DNA from: a virus
Length of the DNA stretch: 45,097 nucleotides
Strand: one strand, 5' to 3'
IMG/VR virus record: IMGVR_UViG_3300032182_000111
Coordinates: 1 to 45,097 of that record
Positions 32,326 through 39,908 of this stretch are shown piece by piece (the first letter of the stretch is position 1; every line of letters starts with the position of its first letter). Made by a program: the position numbers and the translations under genes. The notes under the pieces were generated by a model, which saw only the letters and a program-made list of their open reading frames with translations, was not told the DNA's origin and made no database searches.

Positions 32326-33895
32326 GTTCAGTAAATTTACAGGTGTCAAGGTCATACGTCAACTGTCCAGCCACGCCTGTTTCGCCAGAGTATCTATTCT
32401 TGAGGACTCTAACAGTTGTAGCAGCGTGTTTAGGTCCACTTTGTTGATCCCTTTCGAGTGCGATAACTCCGTCAGAAAGTTGAGCAATGCTCGCACTTCC
32501 TCTAAGTTGTCCAATCGTAACTCGTGCTCCTTCTTCATGGTTGTGGTCCGATTGTGTACGGCGTAAGTGTGAGACAAGGAACAAGGCAATGCCTGTCCGC
32601 TCGACCAATGACCGTAGCTTGGTCATGGTCTGGTCAATCATCCGCCGCTCTTCACCTTCAAGACCGCTAAGAAGGATAGACAAATGATCCAGAAAAATAA
32701 TACGGCAATCGAGTCCGCTTGCCAAATACTCAATGCGATTATAGATAACATCAGGATCATAGCTACCAAAACCATCATACAAATAGAGATTCCAAGTAGC
32801 CATTGTCCTACCATATGCATCTTGTAGCGACGCCTTGTCATGCTCTCCTATGTGAAAAGGTTTGCCACAAGCGACACTCATCAAGCCGAGAGCCGTTCGT
32901 CGGTTACTTTCTTCAAGCGCCAGGTAACCAACCCGTTCGCCATTTTGTAGGAAGTGAGTGCAAAGTTCTCGACAGAACGAGGACTTACCAGCGCCAGTTG
33001 CTGCAGTAATAGTGACAAGCTCGCCGTATCTGACACCATGAGTGATGTGTTGGAGTCCGGTGAATGGGTATTCATGGTCGCAAGGTTTGGAAGGTTTGGT
33101 AACTAAGTCTAGCAGAGTTTTGCCATCGACAATGCCGTCTGGTCGGTACAACACATGGTCGTAGTTACAGACAGCTCGTACTGCCTCTGAATCACCTGCT
33201 TGTAATGCCTCTGAGGCATCCTTGTAGTCCTCTAGAGCACCGATGAAAACCTTGCCAGGGGGTAAGACCCCAGCGCAGTCAGTCGCGGCCTTCTGGCCGG
33301 GCTCATCGTTGTCAAAGAATAGGACAATCTTGTCGTAATGGTTTATCCATTCATAATGATTTTGGATTGCTTTCTTTGCTGCCGGTGCTCCGTTAGGAAT
33401 CGAGACCACATCCCAGTTGGGTTGTGCCTCCCATACAGACAGGCAATCCATCTCGCCTTCAGTAATGACGAGCTTCTTTGTTTTGTTGGTTGTCTTGTGC
33501 CTGAACAACTGCATGCCGAACAGACTATTGACCTTGCCCTCGCACGTAAACGTCTTGTCTTTGCCTTTTACCTTGGCTCCAAGAAGTGTACCAGAGCTGT
33601 CATAATAATAGAAGCGTAGTAGTTCTCCGTCTCGGTAGACCTTGAACTTCTCGCATGTTTGCTCAGAGATTCCTCGCTTCTGCAGCCGTCCGGCTGATCC
33701 TCGTAGCTGAACATTGGTGGTCATTGTGTGGTGGTGGTTAGTAGTGCCGTCACCATGAACATAGTGGTGACAGACAAAACAAAAAGTGTGCCCGTCAGAG
33801 TACAGAGAATTGCCATCTGACGAGCCACAGTTTGGACATGGTTCATGTCGCACAAACTCACTTTCAAGTGAGCCATTCAACAGGGATGGTAGCAT
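32285..33895 (-). CDS. DNA primase-helicase, T7 gp4-like (536 aa)
   Basis: The start at 33895 (MLPSLLNGSLESEFVRHEPC) gives an N-terminal zinc-binding domain with Cys20, Cys23, Cys39 and Cys42. A TOPRIM-type primase follows (EGEMD at 146-150, FFDNDEPG at 193-200). The RecA/DnaB-type helicase has Walker A AATGAGKS (298-305) and Walker B RIIFLDHLS. The C-terminus is acidic and ends in Phe (HEAEPDFNPATDF), like the T7 gp4 tail that contacts the polymerase. It unwinds DNA and makes primers at the fork. It overlaps the endonuclease gene by 32 bases. Confidence 0.95.
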   Translation of the reverse strand: MLPSLLNGSLESEFVRHEPCPNCGSSDGNSLYSDGHTFCFVCHHYVHGDGTTNHHHTMTTNVQLRGSAGRLQKRGISEQTCEKFKVYRDGELLRFYYYDSSGTLLGAKVKGKDKTFTCEGKVNSLFGMQLFRHKTTNKTKKLVITEGEMDCLSVWEAQPNWDVVSIPNGAPAAKKAIQNHYEWINHYDKIVLFFDNDEPGQKAATDCAGVLPPGKVFIGALEDYKDASEALQAGDSEAVRAVCNYDHVLYRPDGIVDGKTLLDLVTKPSKPCDHEYPFTGLQHITHGVRYGELVTITAATGAGKSSFCRELCTHFLQNGERVGYLALEESNRRTALGLMSVACGKPFHIGEHDKASLQDAYGRTMATWNLYLYDGFGSYDPDVIYNRIEYLASGLDCRIIFLDHLSILLSGLEGEERRMIDQTMTKLRSLVERTGIALFLVSHLRRTQSDHNHEEGARVTIGQLRGSASIAQLSDGVIALERDQQSGPKHAATTVRVLKNRYSGETGVAGQLTYDLDTCKFTEHEAEPDFNPATDF

Positions 33896-34217
33896 AAGAT
33901 GCCCATTTGATTCCGTGCTTCTCGCACCATTGTGCGTAGGTTGTTTTAGATTTCTTAGATATTGTATTGTAAGGGGCTTGAAAGACCATACGGAGGTCAA
34001 CCAGAGGGTTTTGTTTGATTACCTCCAGTACCTTCTTACGGTCTTTCGCGTCCCAGTAACCCTTGGTTTCTAACCAGATGCCATTGGGCAGGCAGAAGTC
34101 AGGGGTGTACGTATGCTGAATGACATAAGGAATCTTAGTGCTTTCGTACTCGTACGTTACACCAAGATTGGTAAGCAGGTCAGCAACCTGCTCCTCCAAC
34201 TTTGATCTGAATGCCAT
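33864..34217 (-). CDS. Endonuclease I / Holliday junction resolvase, T7 gp3-like (117 aa)
   Basis: The PD-(D/E)xK site of T7 endonuclease I is clear: Glu8/Glu9 in SKLEEQVADLL, Asp40 in YTPDFCLP, and Glu50 and Lys52 in WLETKGYWDAKDRKK, with the same D-E-x-K spacing as T7 gp3. The ATG at 34217 overlaps the upstream stop (TGATG). It resolves branched DNA before packaging and helps degrade host DNA. Confidence 0.93.
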   Translation of the reverse strand: MAFRSKLEEQVADLLTNLGVTYEYESTKIPYVIQHTYTPDFCLPNGIWLETKGYWDAKDRKKVLEVIKQNPLVDLRMVFQAPYNTISKKSKTTYAQWCEKHGIKWASYATIPVEWLT

Positions 34218-34477
34218 CAGCACTCATCTTCAATAAGTCCCTCAACGATCTGTTCAACTACATCAGTGACGGCACGTGCCATCTCATAACGAAAGTCAGA
34301 CTTGTCTTTCTTGTGTCGAGTAACCGTAATAGTAGGTAGCTCAAGGGTGAGCCGGCATTCCCAAAGACCCAGTGCAGGATCTTTGGTGATGTTAACGTCA
34401 GCGTTCATTCGCGTAGGTGCTCCTAATCCAATAGTCATAGTGTTCATCGAAGTCGTTCCACTTTCAGAAATCGTCAT
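34217..34477 (-). CDS. Hypothetical protein between ssDNA-binding protein and endonuclease (86 aa)
   Basis: The frame begins MTISESGTTSMNTMTIGLGA and contains ALGLWECRLTLELPTITVTR and FRYEMARAVTDVVEQIVEGL. It looks like a small alpha/beta protein with a two-strand sheet and a C-terminal helix. The start overlaps the ssDNA-binding protein stop. It recurs at this locus in related cyanophages. Function unknown. Confidence 0.7.
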   Translation of the reverse strand: MTISESGTTSMNTMTIGLGAPTRMNADVNITKDPALGLWECRLTLELPTITVTRHKKDKSDFRYEMARAVTDVVEQIVEGLIEDEC

Positions 34478-35036
34478 CTACGACCTCCTCTTGCGGCGAG
34501 ACCGTGATGTTCGGATCACCAGCTTTGAACCCTTGGGTTTTACCAAACAACTCAGCAACAGCAGAGTCAGAGAGATCGCCAGTATCAACACCAGCAGATC
34601 CACTAAGTGTAACAATTTGAACCCCCTGAAGTTTCAGTGAAGTGCCATAGGTCACACCATCCTTGAGGATGTAAGGTTTCTGGTAGAAAGCTACCTTGAC
34701 TTTACTGCCAGAGTACAACGGAGTGCCATTGTCAACGACTGGTGTACCTTCTGTATCTACAACAGGTGGTTTGGTGTCCTCATTCCATGAGAACTTGACT
34801 TTGTACTTACCCTCAGACACTTCTTCCCACGGCTCAGGGCGCAGGACAGAACGCTTCGGGTTCTTCAGTTTTGATTCAGCCCACTTGAGGCTTTCGGTTC
34901 GATCTTCTTCCATCTGATCGACCATATCAGTGTCAATAATAGCAGACAATGAATAGCCAAACTTGGAAGGCTTCAGCACAGCCTGGTAGCCCTCCAGGAC
35001 TACAGGCTCTTTAGTAACGAAGGTGGTTCGTGCCAT
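34464..35036 (-). CDS. ssDNA-binding protein, T7 gp2.5-like (190 aa)
   Basis: The start is the ATG at 35036 (MARTTFVTKEPVVLEGYQAV) overlapping the RNA polymerase stop (TAATG). Order, length (T7 gp2.5 is 232 aa) and an acidic C-terminal tail ending in Phe (PQEEVVDDDF) are diagnostic of gp2.5-type proteins, whose tail recruits polymerase and helicase. Typical OB-fold strands are KVKFSWNEDTKPPVVD and SKVKVAFYQKPYILKDGVTY. It coats single strands and promotes annealing. Confidence 0.88.
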   Translation of the reverse strand: MARTTFVTKEPVVLEGYQAVLKPSKFGYSLSAIIDTDMVDQMEEDRTESLKWAESKLKNPKRSVLRPEPWEEVSEGKYKVKFSWNEDTKPPVVDTEGTPVVDNGTPLYSGSKVKVAFYQKPYILKDGVTYGTSLKLQGVQIVTLSGSAGVDTGDLSDSAVAELFGKTQGFKAGDPNITVSPQEEVVDDDF

Positions 35037-37384
35037 TAACAAAAGAAATAGGTTGATTCAATCACCGATGACGGTTCAAGGTCACCGATGATCGGTGGTT
35101 TGGTGGTTGCGCCGACTTGCTCGGCCCATTCGTTTAGATAGTCATGCTCCGCAAAAAGGTGCATGTAAGTTTCGCGTACGATTGCTGACAGAATAGACAT
35201 ATCAGTACTGCGGCATAGAACCGAGTCGTGTATGAGGGCCAGCGGAGCGTTAAAGCGGAGCGCAGATATGTGGAGTAGACTAGCATCAAGTGAGTGAATA
35301 AGGTTGGGTGCGGTTGCGTTCTTGTGATGTAATAGATCTACTTCATTTGAATCTCCGACAGCAACTGCAACTTTTTTAACACGACCAAGAAGTTTAAGTT
35401 GTACTTCTTCTACCTCTGGTTTCATTAGTCGTTGTGTGACTGTGAAGCCTGATGGTGTAGTCCATGTAAGTTCAGTTGCACCTGCTTTGATCAGCTCAGA
35501 GACAGTGGACTCAATCCACTTCATGACAGCCATAGGACCAGGAACGACCTCATCCATAGCCTGACGCACAGCAGAGACAACCTGGGTTAGTACCTCATTG
35601 TGTACCTCCACGTTCTTCTCTGCCAGTGCATCCCTAATGTAGCCACGATTGCTGAAAGGCTTCGCATTGTAAGGAACTGTCATAACTGTACGTTTCGTAC
35701 ATTTTCTGTCCCAGACATCATGAAGACACTCAGGTATATTTGGCTTACTAGCTTCTGCAATCACTTTGTAGGCGTCTTGTGGTTTGTCACTAGGGATGAC
35801 ATTAACAAGTTTAGCCGTTGATGCATCGCGTGCAAGCCCAGCCAGGATTTGCAGACCAGAGCAGGTCGCATCCACAGCAATAGGCAGACCAGTGTAATTA
35901 CGGCTACAAGAAATGACACAAGCATAGTACTCCTCACATGCAGCTAGGAACTGCCAGGGTTCATCAGCTACTTCCCATTCATGTAAGTTACCAATGGGAT
36001 CTGTAGCTATCTTTTCTATTAGTGTGTGGTTGTTTTCTACCCACAAGATACGTTCTTTGATAGGCGCCTTGTCGAGTCCGTATTGTGTAGCGACATGGAA
36101 CTTAAGCCAGTCAACTGCTACTTCATCGATAAAGCTCATCATATAGAACTTTAATAGTGACTTACCGAAGTCAGTATCTTGTGGTGTGAGAAACGCAGCA
36201 ACAGGGTAACATCTTCCACGGTAATCGTACGACCATGGCAAAAACCACTTGTCGTGGACCTCAAACCTACGCACACATTCCATTGTCATGCGTGTTCTTA
36301 CACACTTCTGTGTCTGAACTCGGTTGTGGTTTTCTACATCCCTGCGTCTACGTTTATACTCACGTTTAGCTTCTTCATTTGTGTCGATGTCGAGTGGTTT
36401 GTTTGGTAGTTCTAGGATATCTGTTTCTGGTATGAATTTACCAACAGTACGTCCTTGTCTTTCTAGTTGTTTTGCGACATCAACAACAAACTTATTCAGG
36501 GTGAAAGCCGTTTTCTGAATCTTGTTCAGGAACCGGTAGGTGGTTTCCTCCTGTATAGGGGGGGACCCCCTCCTAATCATATCATGCTCTCGCATAACTT
36601 CATTAGAAAGGTAACCACCAGCTGTTTCTTCTGTCCAGTCATTTGGTGGAATTAACATAGGCCACGTCAAGAATGCGTGATCTTGTAGTTCCTTGAACAA
36701 CTGTTGCTTTGCATCTGCAAAGTATGCGGTGGGAATCAGATAAGTGTTTGTTTTCCGGTTGGTGCGGAAGATAACAGTTTCAAATAAGTTAGGCTCTTGC
36801 CTCAGGATGCAGTCTAGCAACCAGTTGCCAAGCCTAACCTGTGTCTTTGGTCCCCATTTGGTCCAATGGTACCCGTTGCGCTCAAGCATGATGCGTGCGT
36901 CCTTGTAGCGTTGCTGTGTGCCCGCTGCAGAGTGCCAATACTTTTTGACCACGTAGTTCATCAAGCCAGGTGCTACACGCTCATAGTACCTGATCTGGCA
37001 CTCCTGTTCGACTGCTTTGCCAATGGCTTCTTGAATCTTAACAAGCTTGTTAGCATCCTCAACAAGGCTGAACACCTTGTCAAACGTCACCTTCAACGCA
37101 ATACCAGCACAAGCTAGTGGTTCTATGTCCTTGAGATATGTTGCAATCTCAGCATAATACGCACCAGCATTGTTCCAAATACGATTGTTGACCGTGCGTT
37201 CAATTGTGTCACACACAGCTGGCAGGTAAGTGCTCATGAATGACTGAGAAGTCACAAGAGATGAAGCATACTCACGTGCCAATGCTTTGTCTTCTTGCTT
37301 ACGAATCTTAGTGGCTCCTTGTGCTAGCGCATCACGCTCTAGCTGCCACTGCTTTTCGATCTCAGTTTCATCAGGAATCAGCAT
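35036..37384 (-). CDS. Single-subunit DNA-dependent RNA polymerase, T7 gp1-like (782 aa)
   Basis: All catalytic motifs of the T7 RNAP family are present: DYRGRCYPV near 387, Asp505 in AVDATCSGLQILAG, Lys564 and Tyr572 in TKRTVMTVPYNAKPFSNRG, and His719/Asp720 in LALIHDSVLC, with APNLIHSLDASLLH before it. At 782 aa it is shorter than T7 RNAP (883), mostly in the N-terminal domain. It transcribes the late genes. Its own mRNA comes from the early transcript, downstream of an intrinsic terminator. Residues 272-278 are encoded by a 21-nt GC-rich element repeated behind the terminase gene. Confidence 0.97.
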   Translation of the reverse strand: MLIPDETEIEKQWQLERDALAQGATKIRKQEDKALAREYASSLVTSQSFMSTYLPAVCDTIERTVNNRIWNNAGAYYAEIATYLKDIEPLACAGIALKVTFDKVFSLVEDANKLVKIQEAIGKAVEQECQIRYYERVAPGLMNYVVKKYWHSAAGTQQRYKDARIMLERNGYHWTKWGPKTQVRLGNWLLDCILRQEPNLFETVIFRTNRKTNTYLIPTAYFADAKQQLFKELQDHAFLTWPMLIPPNDWTEETAGGYLSNEVMREHDMIRRGSPPIQEETTYRFLNKIQKTAFTLNKFVVDVAKQLERQGRTVGKFIPETDILELPNKPLDIDTNEEAKREYKRRRRDVENHNRVQTQKCVRTRMTMECVRRFEVHDKWFLPWSYDYRGRCYPVAAFLTPQDTDFGKSLLKFYMMSFIDEVAVDWLKFHVATQYGLDKAPIKERILWVENNHTLIEKIATDPIGNLHEWEVADEPWQFLAACEEYYACVISCSRNYTGLPIAVDATCSGLQILAGLARDASTAKLVNVIPSDKPQDAYKVIAEASKPNIPECLHDVWDRKCTKRTVMTVPYNAKPFSNRGYIRDALAEKNVEVHNEVLTQVVSAVRQAMDEVVPGPMAVMKWIESTVSELIKAGATELTWTTPSGFTVTQRLMKPEVEEVQLKLLGRVKKVAVAVGDSNEVDLLHHKNATAPNLIHSLDASLLHISALRFNAPLALIHDSVLCRSTDMSILSAIVRETYMHLFAEHDYLNEWAEQVGATTKPPIIGDLEPSSVIESTYFFC
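36550..36570. repeat. Copy A of a 21-nt G/C-run element (inside the RNA polymerase gene)
   Basis: On the plus strand the unit is CC-TGTATA-G7-A-C5. The identical 21 nt occur at 41189-41209. It combines two overlapping inverted repeats (CC..GG around TGTATA, and G-run/C-run around A). Here it is in frame and encodes part of RRGSPPIQ. Confidence 0.85.
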
Positions 37385-37503
37385 ACTTGATAGTCGTCGT
37401 CAAGGATTTGTTCAAACATGATATTGATAAGCTCGTCCCTGTGTGGGTGTGCCTCAACATCTGCAATCAATTTACTAACAACAGGATGATCAGTCGTCAT
37501 CAT
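37378..37503 (-). CDS. Tiny acidic protein upstream of RNA polymerase (41 aa)
   Basis: The ATGs at 37503/37500 overlap the end of the upstream gene. The frame MMTTDHPVVSKLIADVEAHP then HRDELINIMFEQILDDDYQV ends 7 bases into the RNA polymerase gene (ATGCTGA). It is a single helical, acidic peptide. The longer upstream frame is rejected because it would lie inside the 105-aa gene. No domain is recognised. Confidence 0.55.
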   Translation of the reverse strand: MMTTDHPVVSKLIADVEAHPHRDELINIMFEQILDDDYQVC

Positions 37504-37807
37504 CGTCAGCAAAGTCGTGGGGGATGAAGTGTACTGTGTCATGGGTGCAAATAGTAATATCATGGCCGCCTTTGTCAATCAACTCTGCGACCTTTCGTTG
37601 TGCGTAGTGTGTGCTTTTGTAGGTGAACTCTTTCACCTTACCTGTTTTTACCTCATCAGTGCGTATTACGCAACTAATCTCCTCAGGTAATTCCCAGCCT
37701 CCCACCTTCCATTCCATGAAGTGATCAAACTCAATGCTAGGGAAGGCGATGGCTGGACAGCTCTTAATCAATTCCCATTTGTGAGGAAAGTATTTTTTGT
37801 TTGACAT
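37490..37807 (-). CDS. Early hypothetical protein with Asp-rich tail (105 aa)
   Basis: The sequence MSNKKYFPHKWELIKSCPAI, FMEWKVGGWELPEEISCVIR and YKSTHYAQRKVAELIDKGGH suggests a small alpha/beta protein. It ends in DFADDDDD, an acidic tail of the kind early phage proteins use to bind basic or DNA-binding surfaces. It is coupled to its neighbours by overlaps. Function unknown. Its position just before RNA polymerase makes a host-takeover role plausible. Confidence 0.65.
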   Translation of the reverse strand: MSNKKYFPHKWELIKSCPAIAFPSIEFDHFMEWKVGGWELPEEISCVIRTDEVKTGKVKEFTYKSTHYAQRKVAELIDKGGHDITICTHDTVHFIPHDFADDDDD

Positions 37808-37943
37808 AGGTTGGGATCACGTCCTTGAGTATTGTGTTTCTGTCCGTGGACAACTGGAGACCCTGCCATGCAGCATCCTCCAAGTCGGCGGCGAGTATGT
37901 AGCACACCTCGCCACTGGACATAGTAATCTCATATTCAATCAT
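37764..37943 (-). CDS. Early hypothetical protein (59 aa)
   Basis: The ATG at 37943 overlaps the stop of the 46-aa SHOCT-like gene (ATGATTGA). The longer start at 37976 lies inside that gene. The sequence MIEYEITMSSGEVCYILAAD and LEDAAWQGLQLSTDRNTILK resembles small phage proteins with a strand-strand-helix (EDAAWQAL) layout. Function unknown. Confidence 0.6.
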   Translation of the reverse strand: MIEYEITMSSGEVCYILAADLEDAAWQGLQLSTDRNTILKDVIPTYVKQKILSSQMGID

Positions 37944-38076
37944 GCTGTGCTTTGGTGTGAAACGATCTACGATCAAGCAAAAAAACTAGGGAACATAACT
38001 GCTCCCTAGTCAGTAACCCTCTCTCGTAGTCTTGTGTGAGTTGTTCAATCCTCCTTGTGATTGCGTCCGTGTCCAT
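37936..38076 (-). CDS. SHOCT-like tiny protein (46 aa) containing an internal terminator
   Basis: The frame MDTDAITRRIEQLTQDYERG then LLTREQLCSLVFLLDRRSFH has the SHOCT-like pattern: helix, Gly-(x)-hydrophobic-T-x-E-Q-hydrophobic, helix. Its ATG overlaps the preceding membrane-protein gene and its stop overlaps the next ATG, which supports real translation. A strong intrinsic terminator (37979-38009) lies entirely inside the coding sequence, with FFL-type codons made by the T-run. Confidence 0.55.
   Translation of the reverse strand: MDTDAITRRIEQLTQDYERGLLTREQLCSLVFLLDRRSFHTKAQHD
37979..38009 (-). terminator. Intrinsic terminator upstream of RNA polymerase
   Basis: Minus strand: stem CTAGGGA / TCCCTAG (7 bp), 10-nt loop, then seven T. 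It stands between the first early genes and the RNA polymerase region and would reduce read-through into the polymerase unless translation or an antitermination mechanism opens it. Confidence 0.85.
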
Positions 38077-38182
38077 AGTATCGTGAAGTGATGCGGTTGG
38101 CCCGCTGCCAGATTATAGCAGTTGAGAACAACCCTATCATCCCCACAATAGCGAAGATAATGTTAACTTCTGACCAGATCAA
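38045..38182 (-). CDS. Tiny single-pass membrane protein (45 aa, TTG start)
   Basis: TTG at 38182 overlaps the stop of the upstream gene (TTGA). The sequence is MIWSEVNIIFAIVGMIGLFS then TAIIWQRANRITSRYYGHGR: one membrane helix at about 5-25 with a basic cytoplasmic tail (positive-inside). It could be an early membrane modifier such as an exclusion or energy-related peptide. No ATG is available. The helix and the overlap are the evidence. Confidence 0.55.
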   Translation of the reverse strand: MIWSEVNIIFAIVGMIGLFSTAIIWQRANRITSRYYGHGRNHKED

Positions 38183-38481
38183 GCTGCCTCCGCTTCTGCT
38201 TTGGCCTTCTCACGAGCGTTGACATAGTTTGTCAGCGCAGTGATCATCTCCTTGGCCTGGTCTACTTGGTAGTCTGCGTTGCGCAGCTCCTTGAAGCACG
38301 GCTGACTAGCGCACATTGCGTTCCGACACATCTGAAAGATAGCGTCGGCATCAATGCCATGGATGCAGATGCCATCCTCGCAGCTGGTATCATAGACGTT
38401 GATTGAATCGTCGCAGATGTGCCAGAAAATGGATGCATCCTTGATGCGGTAGGTGATCAGGGTGTCAGGTTGTTGGATCAT
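38179..38481 (-). CDS. Early hypothetical protein with Cys-rich middle (100 aa)
   Basis: The N-terminal half looks like a small beta domain (TLITYRIKDASIFWHICDDS, YDTSCEDGICIHGIDADAI). It is followed by CRNAMCASQPCFKELRNADY and an Ala/Glu/Lys-rich C-terminal helix (AREKAKAEAEAA). Six Cys residues in the middle 45 residues could bind a metal. It is co-transcribed in the early block. Function unknown. Confidence 0.65.
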   Translation of the reverse strand: MIQQPDTLITYRIKDASIFWHICDDSINVYDTSCEDGICIHGIDADAIFQMCRNAMCASQPCFKELRNADYQVDQAKEMITALTNYVNAREKAKAEAEAA

Positions 38482-38696
38482 GATGCAATCAAGCGGTTGG
38501 GAAAGTAAGCCAGCTGTGGCTGTTGTGTCTGTTCCTCACGGCGGAGATGTAGATAAGCAGCTGACTGGCAGCATCCTAACACCATCTGCAGCTCGTTGAG
38601 GCGTGTGATACGTGGTGCGGTGAGCACATACCTACGCACCTTGAATACCTTGTTAGGCTCCTTGGTGGGCAGGTGGAATGTGTAGCACTTACGCAT
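38478..38696 (-). CDS. Early hypothetical basic protein (72 aa)
   Basis: The frame begins MRKCYTFHLPTKEPNKVFKV and contains ITRLNELQMVLGCCQSAAYL then HLRREEQTQQ. The central part looks like a DNA-binding-like helix pair, but this is composition only. ATGA-type overlap with the next gene. Function unknown. Confidence 0.6.
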   Translation of the reverse strand: MRKCYTFHLPTKEPNKVFKVRRYVLTAPRITRLNELQMVLGCCQSAAYLHLRREEQTQQPQLAYFPNRLIAS

Positions 38697-38698
38697 GG

Positions 38699-38872
38699 TT
38701 AGATGTCCTGTGGGTAGAGTTGATTGATGACCTCCTGGTACTCATACGGGCTGTCGTGTTGCAGGTCCGTATAAAGTTCGGTGAGATCTTCTAGCACATA
38801 TTCGCGCAGGTCAGCCTCCTTTAGGCGGTCAACCATAGCTTGTGCTAGCTTTTCTGGTTCGATGTCCAGCAT
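38699..38872 (-). CDS. Early hypothetical acidic protein (57 aa)
   Basis: The start at 38872 (MLDIEPEKLAQAMVDRLKEA) is preferred. The longer frame would run through a hairpin and into the upstream gene. The protein is helical and acidic (DLREYVLEDLTELYTDLQHD). The stop is 2 bases before the next ATG. Function unknown. Confidence 0.6.
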   Translation of the reverse strand: MLDIEPEKLAQAMVDRLKEADLREYVLEDLTELYTDLQHDSPYEYQEVINQLYPQDI

Positions 38873-38903
38873 GTGGGTGTGTCCTTGGATGAGACTGTGA
38901 AAC

Positions 38904-38923
38904 GAGACAAAAAAGATTGTCTC
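38904..38923 (-). terminator. Hairpin between early genes
   Basis: The minus strand reads GAGACAA / TTGTCTC, a perfect 7-bp stem with a 6-nt loop (TCTTTT), followed by GTTTC. It sits in the 91-nt gap between the DUF7227-like gene and the next early gene. The tail is weak, so it may be an attenuator or an RNase processing site. Confidence 0.55.
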
Positions 38924-38963
38924 AGAGGCCCAACCTAGACGGAATGGGCCAGTGAGACAGTCA

Positions 38964-39623
38964 TTAGGCGACCAGTTGGTCAACTGTCTTTTTGGCGGTG
39001 CCGTGTGCCCGGAACATAACCACACAGGTGCGGTCAGCCTTGGCACATAAGCCACACTCAGCACACGTCACATCCCGCGATTGAGCGGGGCATAAGACGG
39101 CCTTATGGCCGGCTGGTGTGCGTTCAGGTAGAACAGAATCAGATGGGATGACAGTAACAGCAGGCAACCCATGAGCCATGGCTTCATCAGCAGCTGCGAG
39201 AGACTCTGTAGAGGCGTTAACGGTGAAACCGAGCGCGTTTGTGAGCTGAAGCGTACCGATGTTTTCATGGTTGAGGGTGTGGTGAGTGTAGGTGTAACCC
39301 CTGCGGCCTTGGTTAGCGTTGATGAGCTGAACCATCAAGTCAGAATCAATGATTCCGTCCTTGTGTGGTAGATCACCTGCCTGATTGGCTCGCCAGAGCT
39401 GACGCTTTGGTAGGCTAGCGACGAAATCGCAAAGTCCTTGCCAGTCTGTGCCACGTTCTCCTGCGGATGTCTTGCGCCAGTGAAGGGCAAGCGGCCCGCT
39501 GAGTGCGTAACACCCCTTATCATAAAAGGGGCATGTTGTTGGGCATGATGCCCGCTCTGTCGTTGTGACAGGTATTGGACCGGTCTTTTTGTTTGAAGAC
39601 CGGGGCGTGATGTGCACTCGCAT
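38964..39623 (-). CDS. Cys-rich DUF7227-like early protein (219 aa)
   Basis: The protein has an N-terminal cluster TTERASCPTTCPFYDKGCYA, with a CxxxCxxxxxxC spacing, and a C-terminal cluster VTCAECGLCAKADRTCVVMF. Between them lies an alpha/beta region (GYTYTHHTLNHENIGTLQLT, NALGFTVNASTESLAAADEA). Gene and layout match the phage family DUF7227, probably a metal- or Fe-S-binding enzyme-like protein of unknown activity. The early position suggests a host-modification role. It has no ribosome binding site that I can recognise, and a tRNA-arm-like structure precedes it. Confidence 0.8.
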   Translation of the reverse strand: MRVHITPRSSNKKTGPIPVTTTERASCPTTCPFYDKGCYALSGPLALHWRKTSAGERGTDWQGLCDFVASLPKRQLWRANQAGDLPHKDGIIDSDLMVQLINANQGRRGYTYTHHTLNHENIGTLQLTNALGFTVNASTESLAAADEAMAHGLPAVTVIPSDSVLPERTPAGHKAVLCPAQSRDVTCAECGLCAKADRTCVVMFRAHGTAKKTVDQLVA

Positions 39624-39645
39624 TGTGTTGTGAGCGGTTGTTTTA

Positions 39646-39707
39646 GGGGATAAACCCCAGACGGATGGCGGGAGTTGGACCCGCCGTGAGCCTGGCTACT
39701 CTTCCGT
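39646..39707 (-). other. Structured leader with tRNA-arm-like fold
   Basis: In minus-strand order: ACGGA (39707-39703), a GAG/CTC hairpin, a GGCGGG-loop-CCCGCC hairpin (loop TCCAACT, like a T-arm loop), then TCCGT (39665-39661) closing a three-way junction, then GGGG-TTTAT-CCCC (39658-39646). It covers the end of one gene and the leader of the next. Confidence 0.4.
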
Positions 39708-39908
39708 GTCTTCCTTCAGGAAGATGAGATCTTCGTTTATCTCGTTGGTGATGTCCTGCGTGTCATCAACGTGACGGCTGATGTAGATTGCAAGATCACT
39801 AGCGAGACCGTCGAGATCGTCGCGTTCTAGGTAGTGTGGAATCACTTCCTTTAGAACGGCTTGCAGGTGTTCTTGAGTCATTGGAAAATGAGCTGCTGTG
39901 GTGAACAT
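39696..39908 (-). CDS. Early hypothetical acidic protein (70 aa)
   Basis: The ATG at 39908 overlaps the previous stop (TGATG). The protein is MFTTAAHFPMTQEHLQAVLK, then EVIPHYLERDDLDGLASDLA and a C-terminal EDLIFLKEDTEE. It is all-helical and acidic, with no recognised domain. Confidence 0.6.
   Translation of the reverse strand: MFTTAAHFPMTQEHLQAVLKEVIPHYLERDDLDGLASDLAIYISRHVDDTQDITNEINEDLIFLKEDTEE

Noticed and set aside
39513-39531. Hairpin CCCCTT...AAGGGG
   Set aside because: It is inside the DUF7227-like coding sequence with no T-run in the sense direction. Probably coding coincidence.
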